DNA of 64,000 nt from Palsa-504 sp963819785. GTDB lineage: Bacteria > Actinomycetota > Actinomycetes > Streptosporangiales > Streptosporangiaceae. The notes below the pieces were generated by a model, which worked only from the letters and a program-made list of their open reading frames with translations, was not told the DNA's origin and searched no databases. The stretch covers positions 124,001 to 188,000 of the forward strand of contig CAWFXW010000013.1 of assembly GCA_963819785.1 (NCBI GenBank), in the 5' to 3' direction. Each line of letters starts with the position of its first letter. The first letter of the stretch is position 1. The translations under genes and the position numbers were made by a program. Below are positions 7,360-21,285 of this stretch, piece by piece.

Positions 7360-8637
7360 GTGGACGACATCATCGACGAACTCTCCTGGCGGGGCCTGCT
7401 GGCCGACACGACCGATATCGGTGACCTGCGCAAGGCACTGAACACGGGCCGGGTCACCTTCTACGCCGGCTTCGACCCGACCGCTCCCGGGCTGCATATC
7501 GGCAACCTGGCTCTGCTGCTCACCATGCGTCGGCTTCAGCTGGCCGGGCACCGGCCGATCGGGCTGGTCGGCGGGGCTACCGGGTTGATCGGCGACCCGA
7601 GCGGCAAGTCGGCCGAGCGGGTCCTGAATCCCCGCGAGCTGGTCGCCGAGTGGGTGGAGCGGATCCGCCGCGAGGAGTCCAGGTTCCTCGACTTCGACGC
7701 CGGCGAGGCCAGCGCGCTGATCGTTAGCAACCTGGAATGGACCGGGTCCATGCTCGTCCTCGACTTCCTCCGCGACATCGGCAAGTACTTCTCGGTCAAC
7801 CGGATGCTGGATCGTGAGTCGGTCAAGGCCAGACTTGATGGCGGCGGACTCAGCTTCACCGAGTTCAGCTACCAGCTCCTGCAGGCCATGGACTACCTGG
7901 AGCTGTACCGGCGCTACGGCTGCACGCTCCAGCTGGGCGGCAGCGACCAGTGGGGCAACCTGGTCGGGGGCGTGGGCCTGATCAGGTCGGTGGAGGGCGC
8001 GTCCGTGCACGCGCTGGCCATCCCGCTGGTTACCAAGGCGGACGGCACCAAGTACGGCAAGACCGAGGGCGGCGCGATCTGGCTCAGCCCCGATCTGATG
8101 TCGCCGTACGCGTTCTACCAGTTCTGGCTCAACGTGGCCGACGTCGAGGTGCCGGGCCTGCTCCGGGTCTACAGCTTTAAGTCCCGTGCGGAGATCGAGA
8201 GCTTGTCCGCGCAAAGCGTAGACCGGCCCGCGGCCCGGGCTGGTCAGCGCGCGCTGGCCGAGGAGGTCACCACCCTGGTGCACGGGGCCGAGGAGACCCG
8301 CCGTGCGATCGCGGCCAGCCAGGCCCTGTTCGGCCGCAGCGACCTGGGCGAGGTCGACGAGCGGACCCTGGAGGCAGCCGTCGCCGAGGTGCCCTCAGCG
8401 CGGATCTTCGCCACCGGCGACAGCCTGCCGACCGTGGTGGACCTGCTGGCCGAGACCAAGATCGTGTCCAGCAAGTCCGCCGCCCGGCGGAACATTGCCG
8501 AAGGCGGCGCTTACCTCAACAACCGCAAGGTGACCTCGGAGGACGCGGTCCCCGGCCCCGACGAGCTGCTGTACGGCCGCTTCCTGATCCTCCGGATCGG
8601 CAAGCGCAACATCGGCGCCATCGAGGTCGTCCGCTAA
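7360..8637 (+). CDS. tyrS: Tyrosyl-tRNA synthetase
   Basis: This class I synthetase charges tRNA-Tyr. The 425-residue protein has the HIGH-type motif GLHIGNLALL, tyrosine-pocket residues around YAGFDPTAPG and LGGSDQWGN, and the KMSKS-equivalent DGTKYGKT. A C-terminal S4-like RNA-binding domain follows (AARRNIAEGGAYLNNRKV). GTG 7360 gives the usual actinobacterial N-terminus VDDIIDELSWRGLL. In-frame starts further upstream lie within the glycosylase remnant. tyrS directly upstream of an rrn operon is a familiar actinobacterial arrangement. Confidence 0.96.
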   Translation: MDDIIDELSWRGLLADTTDIGDLRKALNTGRVTFYAGFDPTAPGLHIGNLALLLTMRRLQLAGHRPIGLVGGATGLIGDPSGKSAERVLNPRELVAEWVERIRREESRFLDFDAGEASALIVSNLEWTGSMLVLDFLRDIGKYFSVNRMLDRESVKARLDGGGLSFTEFSYQLLQAMDYLELYRRYGCTLQLGGSDQWGNLVGGVGLIRSVEGASVHALAIPLVTKADGTKYGKTEGGAIWLSPDLMSPYAFYQFWLNVADVEVPGLLRVYSFKSRAEIESLSAQSVDRPAARAGQRALAEEVTTLVHGAEETRRAIAASQALFGRSDLGEVDERTLEAAVAEVPSARIFATGDSLPTVVDLLAETKIVSSKSAARRNIAEGGAYLNNRKVTSEDAVPGPDELLYGRFLILRIGKRNIGAIEVVR

Positions 8638-8740
8638 CCGCGGAGCTGCCGGCTGTCCCGGCAGGTGGTCCGCTGCCCCCGGTAGCTCATCCCCTCGGTC
8701 CAGCCGCTGGCGCCCGGCCCGCTCCCATACGAAATGAACC

Positions 8741-8792
8741 GGCTTTCACTGCGCTCTAGCGTGGTGAAAGCCTGGTTTCACTACCCCCGCGT
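8741..8792. repeat. Family C double-palindrome element, copy 1
   Basis: Two half-sites, GAACCGGCTTTCAC and GTGAAAGCCTGGTTTCA, flank TGCGCTCTAGC and can fold into one long hairpin. The centre GGCTTTCACTGCGCTCTAG has a counterpart at 29842-29891. Lying about 100 nt after tyrS, it could also act as a terminator. The rest of 8638-8956 shows no gene. Confidence 0.6.
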
Positions 8793-8956
8793 TCGTTCGC
8801 GCGGAAAGGCATCCTCGCCATTGTCTGAGCCGGTTGCCGCGTTTGTTACCTGGGAAATTGCCGGCGGCCTCGTGGCACCCCCAGACCGGCGACACTCCGT
8901 GCGCGACTGATCACATCGTGTCTGACCTGGGTTAACGACGAGTATCGCGATTCGAT

Positions 8957-8985
8957 TTGACGAAGGCGCGGAGCACCCCTAGAGT
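8957..8985 (+). promoter_or_regulatory. rrn promoter, distal
   Basis: TTGACG at 8957, exactly 17 nt, then TAGAGT at 8980. The words after the -35 (TTGACGAAGG) are repeated in the proximal promoter at 9146, as expected for tandem rRNA promoters. Confidence 0.6.
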
Positions 8986-9145
8986 TCTTCTTGCCGCGAG
9001 GGGATGGACGCGAAAGCGCCAGGTCCCGCGGAGCCACCAGGAAGTCCTTCTAGCTAGGGCCTCGTGCTGTGCGCGAAGGTCCGGGGCTTAGGCTACCCTG
9101 GGGGCAGGACAGGTTCACGAGTTGACAACGTTCTAACGAACCGAG

Positions 9146-9174
9146 TTGACGAAGGGTGCCTCGCCTGGTAAGTT
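9146..9174 (+). promoter_or_regulatory. rrn promoter, proximal
   Basis: TTGACG at 9146, 17 nt, TAAGTT at 9169. Another TTGACA occurs at 9122. The same TTGACGAAGG start as the distal promoter supports the assignment. Confidence 0.6.
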
Positions 9175-9422
9175 AGGATAGTTGCCCTGGAGACGGATGA
9201 GAGTCCGTCGAAGGTGTGCGTCCGCTCCTTGAGAACTCAACAGCGTGCTAAAAGCCAGTGCACAAAGCACAAACCCCGTCAGTGGGGCGGCTCCGTCATT
9301 GCGTACGGACTGACCTCACTAACGGCGGCCATGATCGGCTTCCGTGTCGGCCGCAAGGTCTTCGCGGAGGCACTCTCATGTCAACAATCCGCTTCGCATA
9401 AGCGAGCGGTTGTTAATAGACA
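9175..9422 (+). other. rrn leader with boxA-like and processing sequences
   Basis: Untranslated rRNA leader. CTTGAGAACTCAACAGCGTG (9228-9247) is the actinobacterial antitermination/processing word. A similar CTTGAGAACTGCACAGTG occurs before 23S at about 11231. No protein gene is supported in 8638-9422. Confidence 0.65.
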
Positions 9423-14468
<5,046 letters not shown>

Positions 14469-14564
14469 TACTCCATTTTGTTGTTTGCGTCCACTGTGCG
14501 GTTCCCGAGATACGGTCGCCATTCAAGCCTGCTTCGCTTAGCGGGCTGGTGACATCTCAATAGA

Positions 14565-14682
14565 GTTTCGGCGGTTATAGCGAAGGGGAAACACCCGGTC
14601 CCATTCCGAACCCGGAAGTTAAGCTCTTCAGCGCCGATGGTACTGCGCGGGGGACCGCGTGGGAGAGTAGGACGCCGCCGGA
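14565..14682 (+). rRNA. rrf: 5S ribosomal RNA
   Basis: GTTTCGGCGGTTATAGCG at the 5' end pairs with the 3' GGACGCCGCCGGAC. The internal CCGAACCCGGAAGTTAAG and GGGAGAGTAGGACGCCG are standard 5S loops. About 118 nt. Confidence 0.95.
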
Positions 14683-14689
14683 CATACTT

Positions 14690-14736
14690 GAAGAGGGTCG
14701 CTCCCCATATGTGGTCGAGCGGCCCTCTTCGTTTGT
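14690..14736 (+). terminator. rrn operon terminator
   Basis: Arms GAAGAGGGTCGCTC (14690-14703) and GAGCGGCCCTCTTC (14717-14730) pair along 14 bp with one G-T, followed by GTTTGT. It lies 8 nt after 5S. Confidence 0.85.
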
Positions 14737-14773
14737 CTGGGTACTGTGGTGGCAGATGCTGGAGGTTGGTGTC

Positions 14774-16537
14774 GTGGCTGAGGGACGCGGAACGCCCAAG
14801 GGGCGTGGAGCAAGCGGCGCTGGCCGCGGGATCCCGAAGACGGCCCGCGCTGGCGCCGGGGCGGCGAAAACCCCACGCAGGAGCCCGCGACCGACCGGGA
14901 CCAGCGGATCCGGCAGCTACAGCCGGGGCCGAGCGGCCGCCGACCGGACCGGCCAGGAACCGCGTACCGGTCGCACCGGCCGAGCCGGGACACCGCGCGA
15001 CGGCGCGAGCGGCGACGGTCCGCGGCGTGGCCCCAGGACATCGGCCGGCGACGGCGTGCGATCTGGCTCTCGGACCTCGGCCGGTGACGGCGCGCGGCGT
15101 GGTCCGCGAACACCGGCCGGCGACGCCCCGCGCGGGACCGGGCGGTCCGCCGCCGCCGAAGGTCGGCCAGCCGCCGACGGGACCAGGCGCGCACCCGGGC
15201 GGTCGTTCGGCGCCGGGGCCCGCGGAGCCGGCCCGAGTACCCGCGGTTTCCGCCGAGATGCGCCTCCTCGTACGCGGGAGCGTGAGGACGAGGAGAGCGT
15301 CGGCGTCGATCGAGGACCGCGGCAAGGGCCAGCACGGGGACCGCGGACGCGGCCAAGCGAGAGCGGGAGCCGGCGGCCAGCCGCCGGTACCGGGCGCCGG
15401 TCCTGGGACCGGGACGAGGCTTCGCCGCGTCCGGTACGCGACCGCACCACCGACCGTCCCTCGGCCAGCCGGTCCTGGACCGCACGACCCGACAGGGACC
15501 GCTCCCGCACCGCGAGGCCCGACACCGACCAGTCTCGCACCGCGAGGCCCGACACGGACCGCTCCCGTACCGCAATGCCGGGGGGGACGGACCGATACCG
15601 GGCCGCGAGGCCCGACACGGACCGGTCCCGCACCGGGCGGCCGGGCACGGACCGGCCCCGGAGCGCTAGGCCCGACACGGATCGCTCCCGCACCGCAAGA
15701 CCGGGGCCGGACCGATACCGGACCTCGAAGCCCGGCTCGGATTACCCGCCCCGGCGCCGGGAGGACCGGCCCGGGGACAGGGAGAGCACGCCCCGGCCGA
15801 GCGGACCTCGTCTCCCGGATACGATCGTCGCGGCCCAGCTCGCTCCCGAGGCGCGCGCCCAGCTGCAGAGCCTGCCGAACGACCTGGCCGACACCGTGGC
15901 CCGCTACCTGGTCGCCGCGGGGATGGCCGAGAATCCGGAGCAAGGCTACGAGTATGCCCAGGCGGCCAAGCGCCTAGCCGCCCGGGTCGGCGTGGTCAGG
16001 GAGGCGACCGGGATCGCCGCCTATCAGGCCGGGCAGTGGGCCGAAGCCCTGGCTGAGCTCCGGGCTGCGCGCCGGATGACCGGGAGCGATGACTATCTGC
16101 CCATGATGGCCGACAGCGAGCGTGCCCTCGGCCGGCCCGACCGGGCGCTGGCGCTGATCCGCGAGGCCGACACCAGCACCCTGGATCGTGCCGCGCAGAT
16201 CGAGCTGCGCATCGTCGAGTCCGGGATCCGCCGCGATCAAGGGCTCGCGGACGCCGCGGTGCTCGCGCTGCAGGTACCGGAGCTCCGCAGCGGACGGCTG
16301 CGCCCCTGGTCCGCCCGGCTTTTCTACGCTTACGCCGATGCGCTGCTCGCCGCCGGGCGCACCGAGGAGGCCAGGGACGCGTTCGCCCGGGCCGCCGCGG
16401 CCGATCCCGACGGCGACACCGACGCCGCCGACCGGCTGGACGAACTCGACGGCGTCCAGTTCGAGGATCTGGCCGATGATGCCGATGACAGCGATGACGC
16501 CGATGACAGCGAGGATGTCACGGCCGATCCGGTCTGA
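14774..16537 (+). CDS. TPR-type protein with a long disordered Arg/Asp/Pro-rich repeat region
   Basis: GTG 14774 follows GGAGG at 14761 with good spacing; starts further upstream would fall in or near the rrn terminator. The 587-residue product begins VAEGRGTPKGRG. Its first 370 or so residues are low complexity, with tandem copies of a unit of about 13 residues (ARPDTDRSRTARP-type) around residues 250-350. The C-terminal part, from RAQLQSLPNDLADTVARYL, is helical and TPR-like (AYQAGQWAEALAELRAARRMTG, ALLAAGRTEEARDAFARAAAADPDG), ending in an acidic tail. TPR proteins next to tyrS/rrn are common in actinomycetes. Function unknown; the basic repeat might bind nucleic acid. Confidence 0.85.
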   Translation: MAEGRGTPKGRGASGAGRGIPKTARAGAGAAKTPRRSPRPTGTSGSGSYSRGRAAADRTGQEPRTGRTGRAGTPRDGASGDGPRRGPRTSAGDGVRSGSRTSAGDGARRGPRTPAGDAPRGTGRSAAAEGRPAADGTRRAPGRSFGAGARGAGPSTRGFRRDAPPRTREREDEESVGVDRGPRQGPARGPRTRPSESGSRRPAAGTGRRSWDRDEASPRPVRDRTTDRPSASRSWTARPDRDRSRTARPDTDQSRTARPDTDRSRTAMPGGTDRYRAARPDTDRSRTGRPGTDRPRSARPDTDRSRTARPGPDRYRTSKPGSDYPPRRREDRPGDRESTPRPSGPRLPDTIVAAQLAPEARAQLQSLPNDLADTVARYLVAAGMAENPEQGYEYAQAAKRLAARVGVVREATGIAAYQAGQWAEALAELRAARRMTGSDDYLPMMADSERALGRPDRALALIREADTSTLDRAAQIELRIVESGIRRDQGLADAAVLALQVPELRSGRLRPWSARLFYAYADALLAAGRTEEARDAFARAAAADPDGDTDAADRLDELDGVQFEDLADDADDSDDADDSEDVTADPV

Positions 16538-16577
16538 GCGTGTGGCAGGCCCGTCCCGCTAACCCCATACTTGGGGG

Positions 16578-16742
16578 ATGTTCGATAAGAAGGCGCAGGC
16601 CGAGGCGCTGATCCTGGCCGACGAGGGCGTTGGCAACGTCACCGACACCGACATTCACGGCGTGCACTGGGATCACCACAAGTACATCGTGGAGGTCCGG
16701 CCGGCCGGGGCCGAGCCATGCACACCAGTCCACGGACGCTGA
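16578..16742 (+). CDS. Small hypothetical protein (54 aa)
   Basis: ATG 16578 is preceded by TTGGGGG. The product starts MFDKKAQAEALILADEG and contains the His-rich segment DIHGVHWDHHKYIVEVRP. Its composition is protein-like rather than a shadow. I do not recognise the family. It lies 40 nt after the TPR gene and may be cotranscribed with it. It is convergent with the MarR gene that ends at 16775. Confidence 0.5.
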   Translation: MFDKKAQAEALILADEGVGNVTDTDIHGVHWDHHKYIVEVRPAGAEPCTPVHGR

Positions 16743-16774
16743 CGCGGCGGTCTACCAAGGCTGACGGAACGGGG

Positions 16775-17239
16775 TCACCGCGGGCCGGAGTCCTCCAGCC
16801 CGGCCAGGATGTCTCCGAACACCTGGCTGAACACCGTGGCTTGCTCGCTGTCCATCCGGTCGAAGACCAGCCGGCGGACGGCGGCCACGTGCCCTGGCGC
16901 CGCGGCCTCGATCGCCGCGCGGCCGGCCACGGTCAGCACGACCTCCGAGCCGCGCCGGTCGCCGGCGCAATCCTGCCTGGCGACCAAGCCGCGGCGGCTC
17001 ATCCGGGACAGCATGTGCGAAAGCCTGCTCTGCTCCCAGTCCAGGGCCAAGCCGAGCTGGAACGGCCGGAGCTTGCCCTCGGACGTCTCGCTGAGCTGCA
17101 CGAGCACCTCGTACTCGGGCAGGGAGAGCCCGCACTCCGCCTGGAGCAGCCGGTTCAGCCGGGTGGTCAGCAGCGATCCCGCGCGCAGGTAGGCGCGCCA
17201 GGCCCGCTGCTCGTCCGAGGTCAGCCACTGGTCGGCCAC
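16775..17239 (-). CDS. MarR-family transcriptional regulator
   Basis: 154 residues with the MarR winged-helix layout: helix LSLPEYEVLVQLSET, recognition region LDWEQSRLSHMLSRMSRRGLV, and wing RQDCAGDRRGSEVVLT. MarR dimers repress adjacent genes and are released by small phenolics or oxidants. It is divergent from a nitroreductase remnant, and two ATGAC-GTCAT palindromes lie in the shared promoter region (17261-17300). This suggests autoregulation and control of the neighbour. Confidence 0.9.
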   Translation of the reverse strand: MADQWLTSDEQRAWRAYLRAGSLLTTRLNRLLQAECGLSLPEYEVLVQLSETSEGKLRPFQLGLALDWEQSRLSHMLSRMSRRGLVARQDCAGDRRGSEVVLTVAGRAAIEAAAPGHVAAVRRLVFDRMDSEQATVFSQVFGDILAGLEDSGPR

Positions 17240-17260
17240 GGCTTCAGTGTACCGGAATTA

Positions 17261-17300
17261 ATGACATGTCATGTATGTTGACAGGCTCATGACACGTCAT
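17261..17300. promoter_or_regulatory. Paired MarR operator palindromes
   Basis: ATGACATGTCAT (17261-17272, perfect palindrome) and ATGACACGTCAT (17289-17300, arms ATGAC/GTCAT) are 28 bp apart centre to centre. The second overlaps the start codon of the nitroreductase remnant. Confidence 0.7.
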
Positions 17301-17450
17301 CTACCAACCAAGGCCGCCAGTTCCAAGGCCGCGAGCACCACGGTCCCGGTTCACCCGCTGCTCGCCGAGCGGTGGAGCCCGCGCGGGTTCGACCAGGAGC
17401 ACGAACTTGGCGAGCACGCGCTGACCGCGCTGCTGGAGGCGGCGCGCTAG
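17289..17450 (+). pseudogene. Nitroreductase N-terminal remnant
   Basis: A 53-residue frame ends with HPLLAERWSPRGFDQEHEL and ALTALLEAAR, the N-terminus of FMN nitroreductases, then stops where the family continues WAPSCNNTQPW. The FMN-binding core is gone, and the MBL gene's stop begins 8 nt later. This looks like a deletion that left the start and operator intact. It could instead be a tiny expressed peptide, but I consider that unlikely. Confidence 0.75.
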
Positions 17451-17457
17451 AGCCGGG

Positions 17458-18396
17458 CTAGCTCGTCTCGGCCTGCTCCAGCCAGTGCATGATCCCGCTG
17501 ACATTGGACGCGCTTCCGCTGATCCGCTCGAACTTCTTGGCCAGGGCGGGATCGGCGTCCAGGCTGAACGCCGCGTAACGGGCCCTGGTCCGCTCGACCA
17601 CCATGGCCACGGCGTGGTCCAGGTCCAGGCCCGCGGCGCGCGCCTGCCGTGTCTCCTCCACCCAGATCCGGATCTCCTCCGCCGACCGCTCCAGCGCCCG
17701 CTCCACCTCGGCGACCGGTCCGTAGTGGCTGAACAGCAGCCGGGTGGGCCGCAACTCGGCGAACCGCTGCACAGAGGCCAGCGCGACCTCCAGGTCGAAG
17801 TCGGGCGGCGGCGTGGCGGGCCGCTGGTCTCCGGTCTCCGGGATGTAGACCCCGGCCGCGTCCCCGGTGTACAGGTCACCGGTCTCGGAGTCGAGCAGCC
17901 CCACGTGGTGCTTGGCGTGGCCGGGGGAGTAATAGCTGTCCAGACGGCGGCCGCCGCCCAGATCGACCGTCCCGGTGTCTTCCAGGGCCACGATGCGGTC
18001 CGCGGGCACGGGCGCGAGGATGCCGAAGAGGCGGTCGAGCGCGTCGCCGTACACCGCCCGGGCGCTGGCCATGAGCCTGCTCGGGTCGGCGAGATGCCGC
18101 GCGCCGCGCTGGTGGACGACGATCTGCGCCCCCGGGTACAGGGCCGCGATGTCGCCGGCGCCCCCGGCGTGATCCAGGTGGATGTGCGTCACCACCACGG
18201 TGGCCAGGTCCCCGGCACCGATCCCGAGCCGGGCCAGGGCGTCGCGGACCACCGGGGCGGACGGCGCGGTTCCGGTCTCCACCAGGCATGGCCGGTCGCC
18301 TCGGATAAGATAACCCGCCGTGATCCCGTCGTAACCGGCCATCCGGGTGTCGATCTGGAACACCTCATGACCCAGCGGGGTAATGGCTTCGTCCAC
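17458..18396 (-). CDS. MBL-fold metallo-hydrolase
   Basis: 312 residues. The metal-binding signature THIHLDHAGG is at residues 70-79, with downstream ligand candidates in SPGHAKHHVG and YTGDAAG and the C-terminal LLFSHYGPV. The helical C-terminus resembles the glyoxalase II/flavodiiron-like branch that acts on thioesters or lactones. The substrate cannot be told. Its 3' end abuts the nitroreductase remnant, suggesting the deletion joined formerly distant genes. Start MDEAITPLGHEVFQIDT is natural for the family. Confidence 0.9.
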   Translation of the reverse strand: MDEAITPLGHEVFQIDTRMAGYDGITAGYLIRGDRPCLVETGTAPSAPVVRDALARLGIGAGDLATVVVTHIHLDHAGGAGDIAALYPGAQIVVHQRGARHLADPSRLMASARAVYGDALDRLFGILAPVPADRIVALEDTGTVDLGGGRRLDSYYSPGHAKHHVGLLDSETGDLYTGDAAGVYIPETGDQRPATPPPDFDLEVALASVQRFAELRPTRLLFSHYGPVAEVERALERSAEEIRIWVEETRQARAAGLDLDHAVAMVVERTRARYAAFSLDADPALAKKFERISGSASNVSGIMHWLEQAETS

Positions 18397-18444
18397 CGGG
18401 TCATTGTCGCAGACGGCTGCCCACGGCCAGCCTGGAGAACTCCC

Positions 18445-19743
18445 TCAGGCGGCCGGGCCGAACGTCCGTAGCACCAGCCCGGTCCGCGGCTTGGGACCGA
18501 ACGACGTGGACTTGCGCGGTACCCGCTCGCCCTGCGCGGCGGTCTGGATGACGCTGTCGAATGAGGGCGGGTTGCAGATCACCGCGGTCGCCCCGGTCTC
18601 GGTCGCCATACGCACCGCGTCGGCGGCGTCATGATTGATCAATACGCTTCGCTCGCTGTCCGCGATGCCCCACAGCCGGCCGATCAGCAGCTGCTGCATC
18701 ACCGAAGCGTCCAGGCACCGCCAGGACGCGGAGGTGCCGTCCGGCATCGACGCCGCGGCCTGCACTGGGTCCGGCTGGCTGAGCAGCCAGAAGCCAGGCG
18801 CCCCGGCCGGACCGCCGGCCAGCAGGAACGCGGTCTCCTCGCGCCCGGCCGTCGCCAGGCACTCCAGCGCGCCGGCCAGGCCGCGGCCGGCCGGAAGATC
18901 TTGCACGGTGAACGCGGCCTTGGCCAGCTCAGCCGCGCGCTCCGGCGACAGGCCCGGCAGCACCCGGTGGATCGGGCCCAGCCGCGGCGGGTAGGCATCG
19001 GAATCGACCAGGAACGCCAGCCCGTAGTCCCACGGGCCGGCCCCGAGCCCGGACGCGCGCTTATCGGCCTGCAGGTCAAGGTAGGCGGCGTACCGGTGGT
19101 GGCCGTCCGCGATCAGGGCTCGGCGCCCGGCCAGGTCGGCCAGGATGGCGTCCTGCTCGTCGGGATGGCCGAGCCGCCACAGCCGGTGCCTGACTCCGTC
19201 CTCGGTCGCTATCGACACGATGGGCGTGTGCTCGGCCGCGACATGGTCGACGATCTCGGTGGCCGTGGGCGCGGCCTCATCGGCCCCGTGGCCGGTGTCT
19301 TCGCGGTCGTAGATGAGGAAGATCGGCTCTAGGTTGGCCTTCGTCGCCGCCATCAGCGCCTTCCGGTCGGCCACCAGGCCCGGCATGACGCCCTCGTGGG
19401 GCAAGATACCCGCCGTTTCGGGCGAACCGAGCCGGACCAGGCTGATGATGCCACGCTGGAGCCACGACGAGGCCTCGTCGGCCTGCTCGTACAGGTACAA
19501 CGCGGGCATCCGGTCCCGGATCAGCACGCCCGCCGATAGCCACTCGCGCAGCAGGCCGGCCGCGGCCAGGCTCGCGTCGGCGTCCTCGCCTGGCAGGATT
19601 AGACGGACAACGTTATGCGGGTCGGCCGCCCGCAGGTGCTCGAGGCTGCCCCCGCTGATCACGTCATACGGTGGGGAGGTGACGTTTGCGATGCCGCTCA
19701 CCCGGTCACGGGCGTAACGGATGCCGCGGAAGGGTGCCAGCAC
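18445..19743 (-). CDS. DUF1015 family protein
   Basis: 432 residues from GTG 19743 (VLAPFRGIRYARDRV). Family hallmarks are SPPYDVIS near residue 25, PHNVVRLILPGED, and the histidine motif IADGHHRYAAYL in the middle. The family is widespread but biochemically undefined; the His-rich loop suggests a metal or phosphate site. Longer upstream starts run through the promoter of the opposite gene and are not supported. It is divergent from the TPR/HAD pair at 19782. Confidence 0.85.
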   Translation of the reverse strand: MLAPFRGIRYARDRVSGIANVTSPPYDVISGGSLEHLRAADPHNVVRLILPGEDADASLAAAGLLREWLSAGVLIRDRMPALYLYEQADEASSWLQRGIISLVRLGSPETAGILPHEGVMPGLVADRKALMAATKANLEPIFLIYDREDTGHGADEAAPTATEIVDHVAAEHTPIVSIATEDGVRHRLWRLGHPDEQDAILADLAGRRALIADGHHRYAAYLDLQADKRASGLGAGPWDYGLAFLVDSDAYPPRLGPIHRVLPGLSPERAAELAKAAFTVQDLPAGRGLAGALECLATAGREETAFLLAGGPAGAPGFWLLSQPDPVQAAASMPDGTSASWRCLDASVMQQLLIGRLWGIADSERSVLINHDAADAVRMATETGATAVICNPPSFDSVIQTAAQGERVPRKSTSFGPKPRTGLVLRTFGPAA

Positions 19744-19781
19744 GAGGCCGGGACCAGAGCCGGACGGAAGGGTCTGCACAC

Positions 19782-20231
19782 ATGTCAGAAGGATCGAGCG
19801 CCAGCGGTGATTCCCGTCCGCAGGAAAACTTCCCTGGCCAGGCGCTTCCTGAAGGAGATGTGCATGCCTGGTACCGGCGCGGGATGGAACTTCTGGGCAA
19901 CGGCAGCCCGGCGGCCGCGGCTCAGGTGCTGCAGCGCGCCTCGACAGCCGAGCCGGCCTCGCGCAGCGTCCGGGAGGCTCTGGCACGGGCCCAGTTCGAC
20001 GCGGGCCAGTACGCGGAGGCGGCCGGCAACTTCCGGATGATCGTGGAGGCGAGCCCGTCGGACGACTATGCGCACTTCGGCCTGGGGCTGGCCCTGGCCA
20101 GGACCGGGCACCACGCCGCGGCCGCCGAGTACCTGGCCCTGGCCGCCGCGATGCGACCCGACGCGGCGCACTACACCGAAGCCCTGCGGTCGGTCCGCGC
20201 CACCCTGCGCGCCCGGGAAGACAGCCGATGA
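19782..20231 (+). CDS. Small TPR protein
   Basis: 149 residues, MSEGSSASGDSRPQENF then three TPR-like helices (AWYRRGMELLGNGSPAAAAQVLQRA, QFDAGQYAEAAGNFRMIVEASP, HFGLGLALARTGHHAAAAEYLALAAAMRP). It overlaps the HAD gene by 4 nt (ATGA). The pair TPR-HAD is conserved in actinomycetes near tyrS/rrn, so this is probably an assembly partner of unknown target. Confidence 0.85.
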   Translation: MSEGSSASGDSRPQENFPGQALPEGDVHAWYRRGMELLGNGSPAAAAQVLQRASTAEPASRSVREALARAQFDAGQYAEAAGNFRMIVEASPSDDYAHFGLGLALARTGHHAAAAEYLALAAAMRPDAAHYTEALRSVRATLRAREDSR

Positions 20232-21244
20232 CGCGGCCTGGCCCGCGCGCCAGCACCGAGCCGCTCGACACCGCCTACGACGTCGCGCTGCTCGACCTGG
20301 ACGGCACCGTCTACCTGGGCGGCACCGCGATCCCCGGCGCGGTCGAGGCGCTCCGCAAGGCCGACGCGGCGGGCATGCGGCTGGCCTACGTGACGAACAA
20401 CGCCTCGCGCACGCCCGCCGCCATCGCCGCGCTGCTGACCGGCTTCGGCGTCCCGGCCACCGCGCGGGACGTGGTGACCTCGGCCCAGGCTGCCGCGCGG
20501 ATGCTCGCCGAACGTCTCCCCGCGGGCGCCCCGGTCCTGGTGGTCGGGGGTGCCGGCCTGCGCACGGCCCTGCGGGAACGCGGCCTGCGTCCGGTCAGCA
20601 CCGCCGCCGAGCAGCCGCGGGCCGTGGTCCAGGGCTACGCGCCTGACATCAGCTACTCACTGCTGGAGCAAGGCGGCCTGGCCGTCGCCGCGGGGGCCTT
20701 GTTCGTCGCGTCCAACGCCGACCTCACCCTGCCCGGCCGCCACGGCCTCCAGCCAGGTAACGGATCCTTCATCCAGGTGATCGCGACCGCGACCGGCGTG
20801 CAGCCGCTGGTCGCGGGCAAGCCCGAGCCGCCGCTGCACAACGAGTCGGTGCTGCGGACCGGCGCCAGGCACCCGCTGGTCGTCGGCGACCGGCTGGACA
20901 CCGACATCGAGTGCGCCCAGCGCGTCGGCGCCGACAGCCTGCTCGTGCTGACCGGGGTAACCAGCCCGGCCGGGGCCATCCTCGCGCCCCCCGCGCAGCG
21001 TCCCACCTACCTGGCCGAGGACCTGGCCGGGCTGCTCGAGCCACATCCCGAGGTGACCGCCGAGGACGGAACGTACCGCTGCGGCGGCTGGACGGCCCGC
21101 GCGGACGCAGGCCGGCTGGACCTGGACGGGGGCGGAGAGCGGATCGACGGCCTGCGCGCGGCCTGCGCGGCGGCCTGGGCCAGCGACGGCGTCACCGTCG
21201 AGTCGGCCGGCACCGCCGCCGAGCGCCTGGACGCCGAACGCTGA
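20228..21244 (+). CDS. HAD-superfamily phosphatase, NagD-like
   Basis: 338 residues. HAD motif I is DLDGTVYLGG (residues 22-31), motif II is YVTNNASRTP, the Lys motif is AGKPEPPLH, and motif III is VVGDRLDTDIE. The cap insertion is C2-type, as in NagD/phosphoglycolate phosphatases, so it likely hydrolyses a phosphate metabolite (nucleotide or 2-phosphoglycolate). The last 60 residues after the HAD core (TYRCGGWTARADAGRLDLDG) are an extra domain seen in actinobacterial homologues. Confidence 0.9.
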   Translation: MTRPGPRASTEPLDTAYDVALLDLDGTVYLGGTAIPGAVEALRKADAAGMRLAYVTNNASRTPAAIAALLTGFGVPATARDVVTSAQAAARMLAERLPAGAPVLVVGGAGLRTALRERGLRPVSTAAEQPRAVVQGYAPDISYSLLEQGGLAVAAGALFVASNADLTLPGRHGLQPGNGSFIQVIATATGVQPLVAGKPEPPLHNESVLRTGARHPLVVGDRLDTDIECAQRVGADSLLVLTGVTSPAGAILAPPAQRPTYLAEDLAGLLEPHPEVTAEDGTYRCGGWTARADAGRLDLDGGGERIDGLRAACAAAWASDGVTVESAGTAAERLDAER

Positions 21245-21285
21245 ACCGCGGCACAGCCGGTCACGCGCCGTGTATGCTATCGACC

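Noticed and set aside
17572..17590. Near match to the Family A core (TAACGGGCCCTGGT) in the MBL gene
   Set aside because: It encodes an ordinary stretch (RARYAAFS) with no extra residues and has two mismatches, so I treat it as chance.
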